DNA from: Luteimonas wenzhouensis
GTDB taxonomy: Bacteria; Pseudomonadota; Gammaproteobacteria; Xanthomonadales; Xanthomonadaceae
NCBI RefSeq assembly: GCF_007859305.1
Contig: NZ_VOHE01000008.1
Span: 1-64,000 of the forward strand
Length of the DNA: 64,000 nt
Direction of reading: 5' to 3'
Shown here: in pieces, positions 44,078 to 58,955 of the stretch
How the letters are laid out: the number at the start of each line of letters is the position of its first letter
Position numbering within the stretch: the first letter of the stretch is position 1
Position numbers and translations under genes: made by a program
Notes under the pieces: model-generated
Told to the model about the DNA's origin: nothing
Databases searched by the model: none
Seen by the model: only the letters and a program-made list of their open reading frames with translations

Positions 44078-44680
44078 TCAGCCCAGCCAGCCCTCCACCG
44101 ACTGCTGGAGCGCCCGCTTGCGCAGGAGGAAGTCCCATACGCTGCCGCCCAGCTGGCGCCACAGCACCGCCGAGCGCAGGGCCGCGAGCAGGATGGCGCG
44201 GATCTCCGCCACCACGCTGGCCTGCCCCAGGTAGTGGGGGTTGCCCTGCACCATCACCCGCGGACGCAGGTGGCTCACGGTCTCGGCGTACAGCGCGCCG
44301 AGCGCGGAGATCACCTCGGGGTGGCTGCTGCCCAGCTCGCTGGCCCTGGGGCCCAGTTCGAGGATGCCCTCGTGGACCCGGTCGGCGATCGGGCCGGCCG
44401 TGGCGAAGCGCCGCTCGAGCTGGGTCACCGACAGGGCCAGCTTCGGCAGCTGCGCGTCCTCGCCCTGGCCGGCCAGGTGCCCGCGCAGCAGCAGCAGGCC
44501 GTCGCGCAGGCGGTTCGCGCCGCCGTACACGCCCTCCACCGAATCGGCCTCGATCCGGAACACGCTGTCGAGCGCGGTGGCCAGCACGGCGGCGTCGGCC
44601 TGGCCGGTCTCGGCGATCCGGCGCACCTGCTTGAGCGCCTGGGCCAGGCCGGCGAGGGCCAGGGTACGGTCGTCGCTCAT
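44078..44680 (-). CDS. hflD: High-frequency lysogenization protein HflD homologue
   Basis: A 200-residue all-helical protein of the HflD family ([80 protein letters not shown]). In E. coli HflD associates with the membrane and was found to affect lambda CII stability; its normal cellular role is unclear. It is almost always encoded right after mnmA, and here its ATG overlaps the mnmA stop (ATGA-type, 44677-44680). Confidence 0.93.
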   Translation of the reverse strand: MSDDRTLALAGLAQALKQVRRIAETGQADAAVLATALDSVFRIEADSVEGVYGGANRLRDGLLLLRGHLAGQGEDAQLPKLALSVTQLERRFATAGPIADRVHEGILELGPRASELGSSHPEVISALGALYAETVSHLRPRVMVQGNPHYLGQASVVAEIRAILLAALRSAVLWRQLGGSVWDFLLRKRALQQSVEGWLG

Positions 44681-45798
44681 GCTGCGGCCTCGCGCAGGCG
44701 CCGCTCCAGCGGGGCGTCGGTGGCGGCGATCACGGCGCCGCCCAGGCACACATCGCCATCGTAGAGGACCACGGACTGGCCGGGGGTCACCGCGCGTTGC
44801 GGGCGGGCGAACACCACTTCGAGGGCGCCGCTGGATTCGTCGATGCTCACCTGGCAGGGTTCCTCCGGTTGCCGGTATCGGGTCTGGGCCATGCATTCGA
44901 AGCGGGCCGCGGGCGGGGCGCCGTCGATCCAGTGGGCCGGCTCGCTCCACAGCCGCGTGGACATGAGATAGGGGCTGTCGCTGCCCTGGTCAACCACGAG
45001 CACGTTGTGCGCCACGTCCTTGCCGACCACGTACCAGGGCGCCGCGTCGAAGCCGCGCACGCCGCCCAGCTGCAGGCCCTCGCGCTGGCCGAGGGTGAAG
45101 TAGAACACGCCCGGATGGCGGCCCAGCACGCGACCGTCCGGGGTCTGGATCTCGCCTTCGCGCGCGGGCAGGTACTGGGCCAGGAAGCTGCGGAAGTCGC
45201 GCTCGCCGATGAAGCAGATGCCGGTCGAATCCTTCTTGTCCGCGGTCGGCAGCCCGGTCTCGCGCGCGATCCGGCGCACCTCGGGCTTGGGCATGTCGCC
45301 CAGCGGGAACAGGGTGTGCGCCAGCTGCACCTGGCCCAGCTGGTGCAGGAAATAGCTCTGGTCCTTGCCGCGGTCGCGTCCGCGCAGCAGGCGCCACCGG
45401 CCGCGCTCCTGCGCGAGGCGGGCGTAGTGGCCGGTGGCGATGTGGCGCGCGCCCAGTTCGCGCGCGGCGTCGAGGAAGTAGCGGAACTTGATCTCGCGGT
45501 TGCACAGCACGTCCGGGTTGGGCGTGCGGCCGGCGGCGTATTCGGCCACGAAGTGCTCGAACACGCCGCTCCAGTATTCGGCGGAGAAGTCGCGGAAGTG
45601 GATCGGGATGCCGAGCCGGCCACAGACCGCGACCGCGTCCCGGCGGTCCTCTTCGGCCCGGCACTCGCCGCTGCCGTCGTCCGCCCAGTTCTGCATGAAC
45701 AGGCCGGCGATCGGGTGCCCGGCGTCGCGCAGCAGCAGGGCGGCGACCGAGGAGTCGACGCCGCCGGACACGCCGACGATGACCTGCGCGGTGCTCAT
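44677..45798 (-). CDS. mnmA: tRNA 2-thiouridylase MnmA
   Basis: A 373-residue tRNA-modifying enzyme that adds sulfur to U34 of tRNA-Lys, Glu and Gln. The PP-loop is [20 protein letters not shown], the two catalytic cysteines are in [12 protein letters not shown] and [13 protein letters not shown], and [11 protein letters not shown] and the C-terminal barrel ([13 protein letters not shown]) are typical. It overlaps both neighbours by four bases: the NUDIX gene upstream and hflD downstream, forming a tight three-gene operon matching the E. coli nudJ-mnmA-hflD order. Confidence 0.98.
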   Translation of the reverse strand: MSTAQVIVGVSGGVDSSVAALLLRDAGHPIAGLFMQNWADDGSGECRAEEDRRDAVAVCGRLGIPIHFRDFSAEYWSGVFEHFVAEYAAGRTPNPDVLCNREIKFRYFLDAARELGARHIATGHYARLAQERGRWRLLRGRDRGKDQSYFLHQLGQVQLAHTLFPLGDMPKPEVRRIARETGLPTADKKDSTGICFIGERDFRSFLAQYLPAREGEIQTPDGRVLGRHPGVFYFTLGQREGLQLGGVRGFDAAPWYVVGKDVAHNVLVVDQGSDSPYLMSTRLWSEPAHWIDGAPPAARFECMAQTRYRQPEEPCQVSIDESSGALEVVFARPQRAVTPGQSVVLYDGDVCLGGAVIAATDAPLERRLREAAA

Positions 45799-46259
45799 CC
45801 CAGCTGCGCGACCAGGTCCAGCGGGTGCCGGCGCCCGGCCAGGAAGTCGGCCACCACCCGCCACACCAGGGGGCTGCGGTGGCGGTCGGACGCCGCCCGC
45901 AGTTCGGCGGGGGTCATCCACAGGGCGCGCTCGATGCCCTCGTCCAGGGCACGCGCCGGGTCGTGCGCCACCGGCTCGGCGGCGAATGCGAAGCGCAGGT
46001 AGTGGGCCCCGGTCTCCGGGACCTTCCACTGGTAGGCGCCGACGAAAGCGGTCAGGCGCACGTCCCAGCCGGTCTCCTCGCGGGTCTCGCGCAGGGCCGC
46101 CTCGAGCAGCGACTCGTCCGGCTCCAGGTGCCCGGCCGGCTGGTTCAGCACCAGCCGGCCCTGGACCCGTTCCTCCACGCACAGCAGGCGGCCGGCGTCG
46201 ACGACCACCGTGGCCACGGTGACGTCGGGTTGCCAGAACCTGCCTTCGCGGAAGCTCAT
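45795..46259 (-). CDS. nudJ: NUDIX hydrolase (NudJ-like phosphatase)
   Basis: A 154-residue NUDIX hydrolase. The Nudix box is [20 protein letters not shown] followed by TGWDV, with all metal-binding glutamates in place. It starts [20 protein letters not shown]. In E. coli NudJ removes phosphate from thiamine pyrophosphate precursors and nucleotides. The naming rests on position directly upstream of, and overlapping, mnmA as in E. coli, plus length. It is 13 bases downstream of the secreted YbjN-like gene. Confidence 0.9.
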   Translation of the reverse strand: MSFREGRFWQPDVTVATVVVDAGRLLCVEERVQGRLVLNQPAGHLEPDESLLEAALRETREETGWDVRLTAFVGAYQWKVPETGAHYLRFAFAAEPVAHDPARALDEGIERALWMTPAELRAASDRHRSPLVWRVVADFLAGRRHPLDLVAQLG

Positions 46260-46272
46260 CGGGCGCCGGTCC

Positions 46273-46752
46273 TCACAGGTCGTCGCGATCGCCGCTGAAC
46301 TCGATTTCCTTGTCGTCCGCGATCTCGGCAGCGATGTCCATGGCCGCCTCGAGCTGGGCGGCGTCGATGCTGTCGGGCAGCTTGATGACGTAGTAGAGCA
46401 CGTCGCCGGCGATCTCCCAGGCGCCGATCTTCTGCCGCCGGCTCTCCTCGAGCAGCTCCAGCGCCTTGTGCCCGGTGACGCCATCGCGGCCGATCCGGGC
46501 GGCCGGCGCGAACACCTCGCGGATCCGGAATCCGGCGATGCTCTCGGTGCGCCCCGACACGAACACCAGCTGGGTCCGGCCCTCGTCGGCGTAGTTGTAG
46601 GTGACCCTGTAGTCGCCGTCCTCGTCGACGACGTAGCGCACCCCGCGGGCGTCCAGGCGCGCGGCGACCGAGGGATCGGCCTGCGCCGGGGCGGCGGCCA
46701 GCCCGCCGAGCAGCAGGGCCGTGGAAAACGCAAGAACGTTGCGCAGCAGCAT
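46273..46752 (-). CDS. Secreted YbjN-like protein of unknown function
   Basis: A 159-residue protein with a Sec signal peptide ([20 protein letters not shown] then APAQA) and no lipobox, so probably periplasmic. The mature part ([80 protein letters not shown]) resembles the YbjN / chaperone-like fold. An acidic tail ends in GDRDDL. Function unknown. It is divergent from clpS and may share a transcript with the NUDIX-mnmA-hflD group. Confidence 0.8.
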   Translation of the reverse strand: MLLRNVLAFSTALLLGGLAAAPAQADPSVAARLDARGVRYVVDEDGDYRVTYNYADEGRTQLVFVSGRTESIAGFRIREVFAPAARIGRDGVTGHKALELLEESRRQKIGAWEIAGDVLYYVIKLPDSIDAAQLEAAMDIAAEIADDKEIEFSGDRDDL

Positions 46753-46855
46753 CGGAACAACCCCCCTGTGGTTCTGTTGGAACGGCGGATTGTCTCCCGC
46801 CGCTGCGGGCCCGTCCATGCCGGCCCGGATGGACGTGCGCTGCACGCGACCTTCG

Positions 46856-46861
46856 TATAAT
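46856..46861 (+). promoter_or_regulatory. Consensus -10 box immediately before clpS
   Basis: TATAAT at 46856-46861 is a perfect -10 box. The normal start point, about 7 bases downstream, coincides with the clpS ATG at 46868, so the main clpS transcript would be leaderless. A GGGGAC between them could act as a ribosome binding site only on a longer transcript. No convincing -35 box is visible. Confidence 0.55.
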
Positions 46862-46867
46862 GGGGAC

Positions 46868-47188
46868 ATGACCCGGAAACATTCGCCAGACCACGAGCAG
46901 GGCACGGTGGTGGAGACCGGCCGTCCCGAGCTGGCGCGGCCGCCGCTGTATTCGGTCCTGTTGCTGAACGACGACTACACCCCCATGGACTTCGTGGTCG
47001 ACGTCCTGGTGCGGTTCTTCGCCATGGACGTGGAGAAGGCCACCCAGGTCATGCTCCACGTCCACACCCGCGGGCGGGGGGTCTGCGGGGTCTACAGCCG
47101 GGAGGTCGCCGAGTCCAAGGTGGCCCAGGTGAACGAGTACTCGCGGCTCAACCAGCACCCCTTGCTCTGCACCATGGAAAAGGCCTAA
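46868..47188 (+). CDS. clpS: ATP-dependent protease adaptor ClpS
   Basis: A 106-residue adaptor for N-end rule substrates. After a variable N-terminal tail, [20 protein letters not shown] then [20 protein letters not shown] contains the conserved [12 protein letters not shown] motif that binds destabilising N-terminal residues, and ends [25 protein letters not shown] in style typical of the family. It hands such proteins to ClpAP. clpA follows after 81 bases. aat, which adds N-end residues, is about 3 kb downstream. Confidence 0.98.
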   Translation: MTRKHSPDHEQGTVVETGRPELARPPLYSVLLLNDDYTPMDFVVDVLVRFFAMDVEKATQVMLHVHTRGRGVCGVYSREVAESKVAQVNEYSRLNQHPLLCTMEKA

Positions 47189-47269
47189 AAGGGAGCCGGG
47201 CCAGGGGGGCATGGAAAAGCCGGGATCGTGGCCCCATACAGGTGGCAGTTCCCCGGAGGCTCCAGCCCC

Positions 47270-49552
<2,283 letters not shown>

Positions 49553-49569
49553 CCGCACGGTAGCAGGAG

Positions 49570-49606
49570 CGAAACAGGGCGGCCCGATGGCCGCCCTGTT
49601 TCGTTT
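49570..49606 (+). terminator. Rho-independent terminator after clpA
   Basis: CGAAACAGGGCGGCC, loop CGAT and GGCCGCCCTGTTTCG form a perfect 15-pair stem followed by TTT, 17 bases after the clpA stop. It also lies downstream of the convergent DUF885 gene and may help to stop both. Confidence 0.92.
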
Positions 49607-49661
49607 CATGGGCACGACCGCTGCCGGCGATCGCCGCGACGCAATCCCCGCAGGAGCGGCT

Positions 49662-51530
49662 TCAGCCGCCCTGGACCCTGGCGATCCACTGGTCCACGCG
49701 GCGCTCGAGCAGGTTCATCGGCAGCGCCCCGCCGCCAAGCACCGCGTCGTGGAACCCGCGGATGTCGAAGCGCTCGCCCAGTTCCGCCTCGGCCTTGCGC
49801 CGGAGCTCCTGGATCCGGAGCATGCCGATCTTGTACGCCGTGGCCTGTCCCGGCCAGGTGATGTAGCGCTGCACTTCCGAGCGCACCGAGGCGTCGGGGA
49901 TGGCAGTGTTGGCCTGGAAGTAGTCCACGGCCTGCTGTTCGGTCCAGCCCTTGGCGTGCAGGCCGGTGTCCACCACCAGGCGCACGGCGCGCCACAGCTC
50001 GCTGCTCAGGCGCCCGTACTCGGAGTAGGGATCCTGGTAGGTGCCCGGCATCTCCCGCGCCAGCCATTCTGCGTACAGGCCCCAGCCCTCGGAGTACGCG
50101 GTCGAGCGTGCCTGGGTGCGGAACTGCGGCACGCCGGTGAGCTCCTGCGCGATCGAGATCTGCATGTGGTGGCCAGGCAGGCCCTCGTGGTAGGCGATCA
50201 CCTCGAGCTCGGGGATCGGCATCGCGCCCATGTCCGAGAGGTGCGCGTAGTAGACGCCGGGGCGCGAGCCGTCGGGCGCGCCCGGCATGTAGTGCTGCGC
50301 CGCGCCGGGCTGTTCGCGGAAGGACTCCACCCGCCTCACTACCAGGTCGGCCTTGGGCAGCAGCCCGAAGTAGCGGGGCAGCACCTGCTTGATGTTGTCG
50401 ATCGCCGCGGTCGCGGCATCGATGTAGGCCTGGCGGCCCTCGTCGGTGTCGGGGAAGCGGAACTTCGGGTCGCTGGCGATGTAGGCGAAGAAGTCCTGCA
50501 GGCTGCCCTCGAAGCCGACGCGCTCCATCACCGCATGCATCTCGCGGTGGATGCGCTCCACCTCTTCCAGGCCGATCCTGTGGATCTGCGCCGGGTCCAG
50601 GTCGGTGCTGGTGTGCAGGCGGAGCATGGCCCGGTAGTACTCCGCGCCCTCGGGCTGGGTGCTGCCGACGCCCGCCGGGTTCTCCTGCGCGTTCACGAGG
50701 TCGGCCTCTGCCCAGGCGATCAGTTCGCGGTAGGCCGGGGCCACGTGCGCCAGCAGCGCCTCGCGCGCCTGCGACTTCAGCGTCTCCGCGCGGGCGGCAT
50801 CGATGGTGCCGGCCTTCGCCAGGCCGTCGGCCTTGGCCTGCAGGTCGGCCCACAGGGCGGAGTCCGGGCCCTCGTCGAACGGCGCCCCGGACACGACCGC
50901 GCGGGCTTCGGCCAGCACGCCCTCGTATGCGAAGCGCGGCATGCGGTAGCCGTCCTCGGCGTTGCGCCGCGCCCGCTCCAGCAGCGTTCCGAAACCCTTG
51001 CGCAACGCCGCCAGGCGCGACAGGTAGGCCTGGAAGTCGGCCTCGCTCTCGACCTTGTGGAAGTTGATCAGGAACGTCGGCAGGAACGACTGCACCCCCT
51101 GCATCTGGTTGAACACATAAGCGTTGCGGCGGAAGCGGTGGCGCACGGCGGCAAGTTCGTACTGCTGCTTCCACAGGTCCCAGGACAGCCGGGCCTCCTC
51201 GTCGAGCGCGTCGTAGTCGAACCGCGATTCCATCTCCTCGACGGTCGCCCGGCGCCAGGCCAGCTGGCGCTCCGCGGCCTCGTCGGAGACGTCGTCGAGC
51301 TGGTCGTACAGCTCCTTGCGCCCAAGCACGGTCAGGGCGATCGGGCTGAAGCGCAGCTCCTCGGCGAACTTCTCGTCGAACCAGGCGTTGAGCCGGCGGC
51401 TCTCGTCCTGGACGGCCTCCTGGGCCGCGGGAGCCGCCCCGGACCGCTCGGCGTGGGACGCCGGCGCCGCGAGCGCGAGGGCGAAGGCGATCGACAGGGC
51501 GAGTGCGTGGGGCAGGTGGGGCCTGTGCAT
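49662..51530 (-). CDS. DUF885-family secreted metallopeptidase-like protein
   Basis: A 622-residue protein with a signal peptide (LPHALALSIAFALALAAPAS then HA). The long helical body resembles DUF885 proteins, distantly related to M32/M3-type peptidases. The zinc motif is HEGLPGH within LEVIAYHEGLPGHHMQISIA, with a further EGWGLYAEWL typical of the family; DPYSEYGRLSSELWRAVRLV and VDTGLH follow. It is likely a periplasmic peptidase, but the substrate is unknown. ATG 51530 is favoured over ATG 51536 because GGAG lies six bases before it. It is inserted between clpA and infA, genes that are adjacent in many relatives. Confidence 0.88.
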   Translation of the reverse strand: MHRPHLPHALALSIAFALALAAPASHAERSGAAPAAQEAVQDESRRLNAWFDEKFAEELRFSPIALTVLGRKELYDQLDDVSDEAAERQLAWRRATVEEMESRFDYDALDEEARLSWDLWKQQYELAAVRHRFRRNAYVFNQMQGVQSFLPTFLINFHKVESEADFQAYLSRLAALRKGFGTLLERARRNAEDGYRMPRFAYEGVLAEARAVVSGAPFDEGPDSALWADLQAKADGLAKAGTIDAARAETLKSQAREALLAHVAPAYRELIAWAEADLVNAQENPAGVGSTQPEGAEYYRAMLRLHTSTDLDPAQIHRIGLEEVERIHREMHAVMERVGFEGSLQDFFAYIASDPKFRFPDTDEGRQAYIDAATAAIDNIKQVLPRYFGLLPKADLVVRRVESFREQPGAAQHYMPGAPDGSRPGVYYAHLSDMGAMPIPELEVIAYHEGLPGHHMQISIAQELTGVPQFRTQARSTAYSEGWGLYAEWLAREMPGTYQDPYSEYGRLSSELWRAVRLVVDTGLHAKGWTEQQAVDYFQANTAIPDASVRSEVQRYITWPGQATAYKIGMLRIQELRRKAEAELGERFDIRGFHDAVLGGGALPMNLLERRVDQWIARVQGG

Positions 51531-51686
51531 GGGCATCTCCGGTCGAGGAAATGCCGGAGCATAGGCGCGCCGCCGGCAGCCCGCCATGGGACTGATGGCA
51601 TGGACGCCGGTCGGGGAGGGACGGGCCGGGCCCGGCCCGGCGGCCCGCGCGGGGGCGGGCGTGGTCGCGGCAGCGGCCGCGCGACC

Positions 51687-51905
51687 CTACTTCATGCGGT
51701 AGGTGATGCGACCCTTGGTGAGGTCGTAGGGCGTCATCTCGACCTTGACCCGGTCGCCGGTCAGGATGCGGATGTAGTTCTTGCGCATCCGCCCGGAGAT
51801 GTGCGCGATGATCTCGTGGCCGTTCTCCAGCTTCACCCGGAACATCGTGTTCGGGAGCGTTTCGGAGACCGTGCCTTCGAATTCGATGACGTCGTCTTTC
51901 GCCAT
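51687..51905 (-). CDS. infA: Translation initiation factor IF-1
   Basis: A 72-residue OB-fold factor of the exact family length: [40 protein letters not shown] and [22 protein letters not shown]-1 occupies the ribosomal A site during initiation. Directly after its stop, GTCGCGCGGCCGCTGCCGCG AC can fold into a GC-rich stem without a T-run. It is followed upstream (in transcription order before it) by aat with a 115-base gap. Confidence 0.99.
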   Translation of the reverse strand: MAKDDVIEFEGTVSETLPNTMFRVKLENGHEIIAHISGRMRKNYIRILTGDRVKVEMTPYDLTKGRITYRMK

Positions 51906-52020
51906 TCGTCCTGTTTGCCGTGGGTTGCGGGCGCGGCGTGGCCGCGAAAAAAAGCAGGCCATTGTGGCATGCGGGGGGCTGGGGATGCAAAGAACCGCGC
52001 CCGTGGCGGTGCGCCGGGCG

Positions 52021-52773
52021 TCAGCCGGGCGCGGCGAGCTGGCGCACCGGCCGCGCGCCGAAGGCGGTGGTCCAGCGGCCCGGCCCGCCGGGCGCCGCCG
52101 CCAGCGCCGCAACCCGGTCGAGGAACCGCGCGCGCGGCACCGTTTCGGCCCCCAAGGCGAGCAGGTGCGGGCTTTCGACCTGGGCGTCGATCCAGGGCCA
52201 GCCGCGTGCGTGCAGCCAGGCCGCCAGCGAGGCCAGCGCCGCCTTCGAGCCCCCGGAGGCGTCGCTGAACATGCTCTCGCCGAAGAACATCCGCCCGATG
52301 GCGACGCCGTAGATGCCCCCGACCAGCGCCGCATCCGGTTCGGGCCCGGCGTACACCTCGACGCTGTGCGCATGGCCGAGCGCGTGCAGGCGCTGGTAGG
52401 CCGCGCGCATCGCCGGGGTGATCCAGGTTCCGCGCTGGCCGGGGCGGGGGGCGTCGGCGCAGCGTGCGACCACGCGTTCGAAGGCGGTGTCCGCGCGCGC
52501 CACCCAGGGCGAGGACCGCAGCGTGCGGCGGAAGCGCCGGGACAGGCGCACGCCGTCGGTGCGCAAGACGGTGCGCGGATCCGGGGACCACCACAGGATC
52601 GGCTGGCCTTCGGAGTACCACGGGAAGATTCCCTGCCGGTAGGCGTTGAGCAGGCGCGTGGTCGACAGGTCGCCGCCCGCCGCGAGCAGTCCGTCGGGCA
52701 GCCCGCGCACCGCGCCCGGATCGGGGAAGGGGGCGTCGGGATCGTCGTCCAGCCACGGGATCTGCAGGCTCAC
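52021..52773 (-). CDS. aat: Leucyl/phenylalanyl-tRNA-protein transferase
   Basis: A 250-residue transferase that adds Leu or Phe to N-terminal Arg/Lys of proteins, marking them for ClpS-ClpAP. Family motifs are [40 protein letters not shown], and [20 protein letters not shown], with [20 protein letters not shown] near the C-terminus. The start is GTG 52773 ([20 protein letters not shown]); a long upstream extension is antisense-type sequence from the neighbouring gene. It lies with infA and clpSA in a functional N-end rule group. Confidence 0.97.
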   Translation of the reverse strand: MSLQIPWLDDDPDAPFPDPGAVRGLPDGLLAAGGDLSTTRLLNAYRQGIFPWYSEGQPILWWSPDPRTVLRTDGVRLSRRFRRTLRSSPWVARADTAFERVVARCADAPRPGQRGTWITPAMRAAYQRLHALGHAHSVEVYAGPEPDAALVGGIYGVAIGRMFFGESMFSDASGGSKAALASLAAWLHARGWPWIDAQVESPHLLALGAETVPRARFLDRVAALAAAPGGPGRWTTAFGARPVRQLAAPG

Positions 52774-52859
52774 CCGTCCATTGTAGGCGCCGCTCGCGGG
52801 CCCGGGCCCCGGAGTGACGCCGGCAGGGCGTGGTGCGCCAGGTGCCGTGGCGGCAGGCG

Positions 52860-53984
52860 CTAGCGCGCGCGGAACGGGCTGCGGCGCCCGAGCCAGAGGC
52901 CGTGCTGGCGCACGGCCGCGCGTTCGCGGGCGCACCAGTCGGCCAGCGCCTCGCGGAACCGGGGGTCGGCGATCCAGTGCCGGCTGCGCACCGGCGCGGG
53001 CAGGAAGCCGCGTGCGATCTTGTGTTCTCCCTGGGCACCCGGCTCGAATGCGTGCAGGCCCTCGCGCAGGCAGTAGTCGATACCCTGGTAGTAGCAGGTC
53101 TCGAAGTGCAGGCCGGGCAGCTGCACGTGCGCGCCCCAGTAGCGTCCGTACAGGGTGTCGGCCCCGCGCAGGCACAGCGCGCCGGCCACGGGGCGGCCGT
53201 CGTGCTCGGCCAGCACCAGCACCAGCCGCGCCGGCACCGCGCTGGCCAGGTGGCGCAGGAAATCCAGGGTCAGCGCCGGCGCGTTGCCGTATTCGGCGAA
53301 GGTCTGCAGGTAGAAGCCGTGCATCGCCGCTAGGTCGGCGTCGCTGGCCTCGCCGCCGTGGACGACGCGGAACGACACCCCGGCCCGCGCCACCTTCGCC
53401 CGCTCCTGGCGGATGTTCTTGCGGTGCTTGTGGTCCATCGCCGCCAGGTAGTCGTCGAAGCACGACCAGCCGGCCTCGTTGCGCCAGTGGTACTGCAGGT
53501 CGGCCCGCTCGAGCCAGTCGCCGTCGAAGGCGCCGTCCTGCTCCGCGGCATGGAAGTTCACGTGCGCCGACGACAGGCCCAGGCGCGAGGCCTCCGCGGC
53601 CAGTGCCCGTGCCAGCCTGGTGCGCAGGTCCGCGGTCGGTGCCAGCAGGCGTGGCCCGGTCACCGGCGAGTAGGGCACCGCGCACAGCAGCTTGGGGTAG
53701 TAGTCGAGCCCGTGCTGCGCATGGGCGTGCGCCCAGGCATGGTCGAACACGAACTCGCCGTGCGAGTTGTCCTTCAGGTACGCCGGCGCCGCGGCCAGCA
53801 GCCGGTCGCCTTCCCAGAGCGCGACATGGTGGGGGATCCAGCCCCATTCCGGGCGCAGGCAGCCGGTCTCCTCCAGGCCCGCGAGGAAGGCGTGCGCGAT
53901 GAACGGATTGGCGCCGTCGTGCAGGGCGTCCCACGCGGCGGCGGGGATCTGCGACAGGCGGGAATGGATCCGGACTTCAGCCAT
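52860..53984 (-). CDS. FemAB-like / GNAT-fold acyltransferase (COG3146 family)
   Basis: A 374-residue protein of the FemAB_like (PF04339-type) group: NPFIAHAFLAGLEETGCLRP, EFVFDHAWAHAHAQHGLDYY then PKLLCAVPYSPVTGPRL, DYLAAMDHKHRKNIRQERAK, LYGRYWGAHVQLPGLHFETC and YYQGIDYCLREGLHAFEPGA. The family is widespread in proteobacteria and predicted to have an acetyltransferase-like double GNAT fold; whether it acts on peptidoglycan or another substrate is not known. Start ATG 53984. It lies 87 bases upstream of aat and 68 bases downstream of trxB, all in the same direction. Confidence 0.88.
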   Translation of the reverse strand: MAEVRIHSRLSQIPAAAWDALHDGANPFIAHAFLAGLEETGCLRPEWGWIPHHVALWEGDRLLAAAPAYLKDNSHGEFVFDHAWAHAHAQHGLDYYPKLLCAVPYSPVTGPRLLAPTADLRTRLARALAAEASRLGLSSAHVNFHAAEQDGAFDGDWLERADLQYHWRNEAGWSCFDDYLAAMDHKHRKNIRQERAKVARAGVSFRVVHGGEASDADLAAMHGFYLQTFAEYGNAPALTLDFLRHLASAVPARLVLVLAEHDGRPVAGALCLRGADTLYGRYWGAHVQLPGLHFETCYYQGIDYCLREGLHAFEPGAQGEHKIARGFLPAPVRSRHWIADPRFREALADWCARERAAVRQHGLWLGRRSPFRAR

Positions 53985-54052
53985 GCGGGCGTGGTCCGGC
54001 GGCCGGCCGCGGCGCCCCCGCGGCCGTGCGCGGGGGCCGGCGTGGCGTGGCC

Positions 54053-56273
<2,221 letters not shown>

Positions 56274-56313
56274 ATTAAGATCAAGTAATTGGGTCTCTTT
56301 CCTAAGGCAGTGC

Positions 56314-58671
56314 ATGACGGTGGCTCGGGCGGTTCCTGAACGCGGCAGGCGCCAGCGCGCGTCGACGAAGGACGTCGCGCCGCCGGATCCGCGCCGCCAG
56401 CGGCTGCTGCGCGACATCGCGATGATCCTCATCGCGCCCCTGCTGCTGTACCTGCTGGTGTGCCTGGCGACCTACTCGCCCGACGACCCGGGCTGGTCCA
56501 CCGCGGCCGGCGGGGTGACCGCGCCCTTGTCCAACGCCGGCGGGCCGGTCGGGGCCTGGATCGCGGACGTGCTGCTGTACCTGACCGGCTACGTGGCCTA
56601 CCTGCTGCCGCTGGTGCTCGGCGCGGTGGCCTGGATCGCGCTGTTCGGGAGCGAGCCGGCCGGCGGCGGGCGGGTGGATTTCGGCCCGGCGCTGCGCCTG
56701 GTGGGCATCGTCGGCTTCCTGGTCGCGGCCACCGGGCTGCTGTACCTGCGCATGGGCGCGGTGCCCGGGCTGCCGGCTGGCGGCGGCGGGGTACTGGGGC
56801 GGCTGGTGGGAAATTCGCTGGACCGGGGCTTCGGCGCACTGGGCGGCAACATGTTCCTGCTGGCGCTGCTGCTGGTGTCGGTCACGCTCGCCACCGGGCT
56901 GTCCTGGCTGGCGCTGGCCGACCGGATCGGCGGCTGGGTGCTGATGCTGCCGGAGTTGCTGCGACGCGGGCGCAAGCAGGCCTCCGAACACATCCAGGCC
57001 CGCGAACGGCGGGTGGAGCGCGAGGAAACAAGGCGCGCGGAAAGCGAGCTGCGCGCCCGGCGCGAGAAGGTGAAGATCGAGCCGCCGCCGGCGCCGGTGG
57101 TCGAGAAGAGCGAACGCGCCAAGCGCGAACAGCAGATCCCGCTGTTCCACGTCGGCGACGGCACCGGCCTGCCGCCGCTGGCCCTGCTGGACGATCCCAA
57201 GCCGCAGCCCAAGGGCTACGACGAGGAGACGCTGGAAACGCTCTCGCGCCAGATCGAGTTCAAGCTCAAGGACTTCCGCATCGACGCCCAGGTGGTCGGT
57301 GCCTATCCGGGGCCGGTGATCACCCGCTTCGAGATCGAGCCGGCACCGGGGATCAAGGTCAGCCAGATCAGCTCGCTGGACAAGGACATCGCGCGCGGCC
57401 TGAGCGTGAAGTCGGTGCGGGTGGTGGACGTGATCCCGGGCAAGTCGGTGATCGGGCTGGAGACGCCCAACACCCACCGCGAGATGATCTACCTTTCCGA
57501 GCTGCTGCGTTCGAAGGAGTACGACAAGTCCTCGAGCCTGCTCACGCTTGCGCTGGGCAAGGACATCGCCGGCCGTCCGACGGTGGCCGACCTGGCGCGC
57601 ATGCCGCACCTGCTGGTGGCCGGCACCACCGGCTCGGGCAAGTCGGTGGCGGTCAACGCGATGGTGCTGAGCCTGCTGTACAAGGCGTCCGCCAAGGACC
57701 TGCGGATGCTGATGATCGACCCGAAGATGCTCGAGCTCAGCGTCTACGAGGGCATCCCGCACCTGCTGGCGCCGGTGGTCACCGACATGAAGGAGGCCGC
57801 CAACGGCCTGCGCTGGTGCGTGGCCGAGATGGAGCGCCGCTACAAGCTGATGAGCGCGGTGGGCGTGCGCAACCTGGCCGGCTTCAACAAGAAGGTGCGC
57901 GAGGCGCAGGAGGCCGGCCAGCCGCTGCTCGACCCGCTGTTCCGGGCCGAGGAAGGCTCCGGCGAGGTCGCGCCACCGCTGGAAACGCTGCCGTTCATCG
58001 TCATCTTCATCGACGAGTTCGCCGACATGATGATGATCGTCGGCAAGAAGGTCGAGGAACTGATCGCGCGCCTGGCGCAGAAGGCGCGCGCAGCGGGCAT
58101 CCACCTGATCCTGGCCACCCAGCGCCCGTCGGTGGACGTGATCACCGGCCTGATCAAGGCCAACATCCCGACCCGCATCGCGTTCCAGGTCTCGAGCAAG
58201 ATCGACTCGCGCACGATCCTCGACCAGTCCGGCGCCGAGACCCTGCTCGGCCACGGCGACATGCTCTACCTGCCGCCGGGCACCGCCATGCCCGAGCGCG
58301 TGCACGGCGCCTTCGTCTCCGATGACGAGGTCCACCGCGTCGTCGAGCACCTCAAGCAGAGCGGCGGCGGCCCGGACTACGTCGAAGGCGTGCTGGACGA
58401 AGCGCAGACGATGTACGACGGCTCCGCGGTGGGCGCCACCGGCCTGCCGGAGGCCGGTGGCGGTTCGGGCGACGAGTCCGACCCGCTGTACGACGAGGCG
58501 GTGAAGATCGTCACCGAGACCCGCCGCGCCTCGATCTCGGGGGTCCAGCGCCGGCTCAAGATCGGCTACAACCGCGCCGCCCGCCTGGTGGAGGCGATGG
58601 AGGCCGCCGGCGTGGTCTCCGCACCCGAGCACAACGGCGACCGCACGGTCCTGGCGCCGCCACCGCCCTAG
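56314..58671 (+). CDS. ftsK: DNA translocase FtsK
   Basis: A 785-residue septal DNA pump. Four to five N-terminal membrane helices ([80 protein letters not shown]), a short charged linker, then the motor: Walker [21 protein letters not shown], Walker [21 protein letters not shown], and the gamma winged helix ([20 protein letters not shown] then [20 protein letters not shown]). It clears chromosome ends and aligns dif sites for XerCD during division. The linker is much shorter than in E. coli, as in many relatives. It precedes lolA. Confidence 0.98.
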   Translation: MTVARAVPERGRRQRASTKDVAPPDPRRQRLLRDIAMILIAPLLLYLLVCLATYSPDDPGWSTAAGGVTAPLSNAGGPVGAWIADVLLYLTGYVAYLLPLVLGAVAWIALFGSEPAGGGRVDFGPALRLVGIVGFLVAATGLLYLRMGAVPGLPAGGGGVLGRLVGNSLDRGFGALGGNMFLLALLLVSVTLATGLSWLALADRIGGWVLMLPELLRRGRKQASEHIQARERRVEREETRRAESELRARREKVKIEPPPAPVVEKSERAKREQQIPLFHVGDGTGLPPLALLDDPKPQPKGYDEETLETLSRQIEFKLKDFRIDAQVVGAYPGPVITRFEIEPAPGIKVSQISSLDKDIARGLSVKSVRVVDVIPGKSVIGLETPNTHREMIYLSELLRSKEYDKSSSLLTLALGKDIAGRPTVADLARMPHLLVAGTTGSGKSVAVNAMVLSLLYKASAKDLRMLMIDPKMLELSVYEGIPHLLAPVVTDMKEAANGLRWCVAEMERRYKLMSAVGVRNLAGFNKKVREAQEAGQPLLDPLFRAEEGSGEVAPPLETLPFIVIFIDEFADMMMIVGKKVEELIARLAQKARAAGIHLILATQRPSVDVITGLIKANIPTRIAFQVSSKIDSRTILDQSGAETLLGHGDMLYLPPGTAMPERVHGAFVSDDEVHRVVEHLKQSGGGPDYVEGVLDEAQTMYDGSAVGATGLPEAGGGSGDESDPLYDEAVKIVTETRRASISGVQRRLKIGYNRAARLVEAMEAAGVVSAPEHNGDRTVLAPPPP

Positions 58672-58955
58672 CCACGGCGCAGGCGAAAAAGCGGGCATCG
58701 GGTGCAGGAACGGTGCCGGCCGCGACCCGTCCGCCACCCCGGGTGCCCTGGTCTCCCGCCCGGATCCGGACGCCCCGGCCGTCCGGCCCCGGCCGGACGC
58801 CTTGCGATGGCATCGCGGCGGGCAACGGGGGGGGCGCGGCCGCCGGCCGCGTCCGCTGCCGCTCGCGTCCTGCGTTTGCTGCACTGGATGGGTGCGCTGC
58901 GGGTTCAGCTTGGACTTTGCAGACTTGCGCCACCCATGCATCCGAGGACGCCTGA
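58672..58955 (+). promoter_or_regulatory. ftsK-lolA gap with inverted repeat in lolA leader
   Basis: These 284 bases hold no credible gene. Near the end, GGATGGGTGCGC (58886-58897) and GCGCCACCCATGCATCC (58927-58943) form an imperfect inverted repeat with a 29-base loop containing TTCAGCTTGGACTTTGC. The right arm ends 12 bases before the lolA ATG, so the structure could include or cover the ribosome binding site region GAGGACG. Confidence 0.4.
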
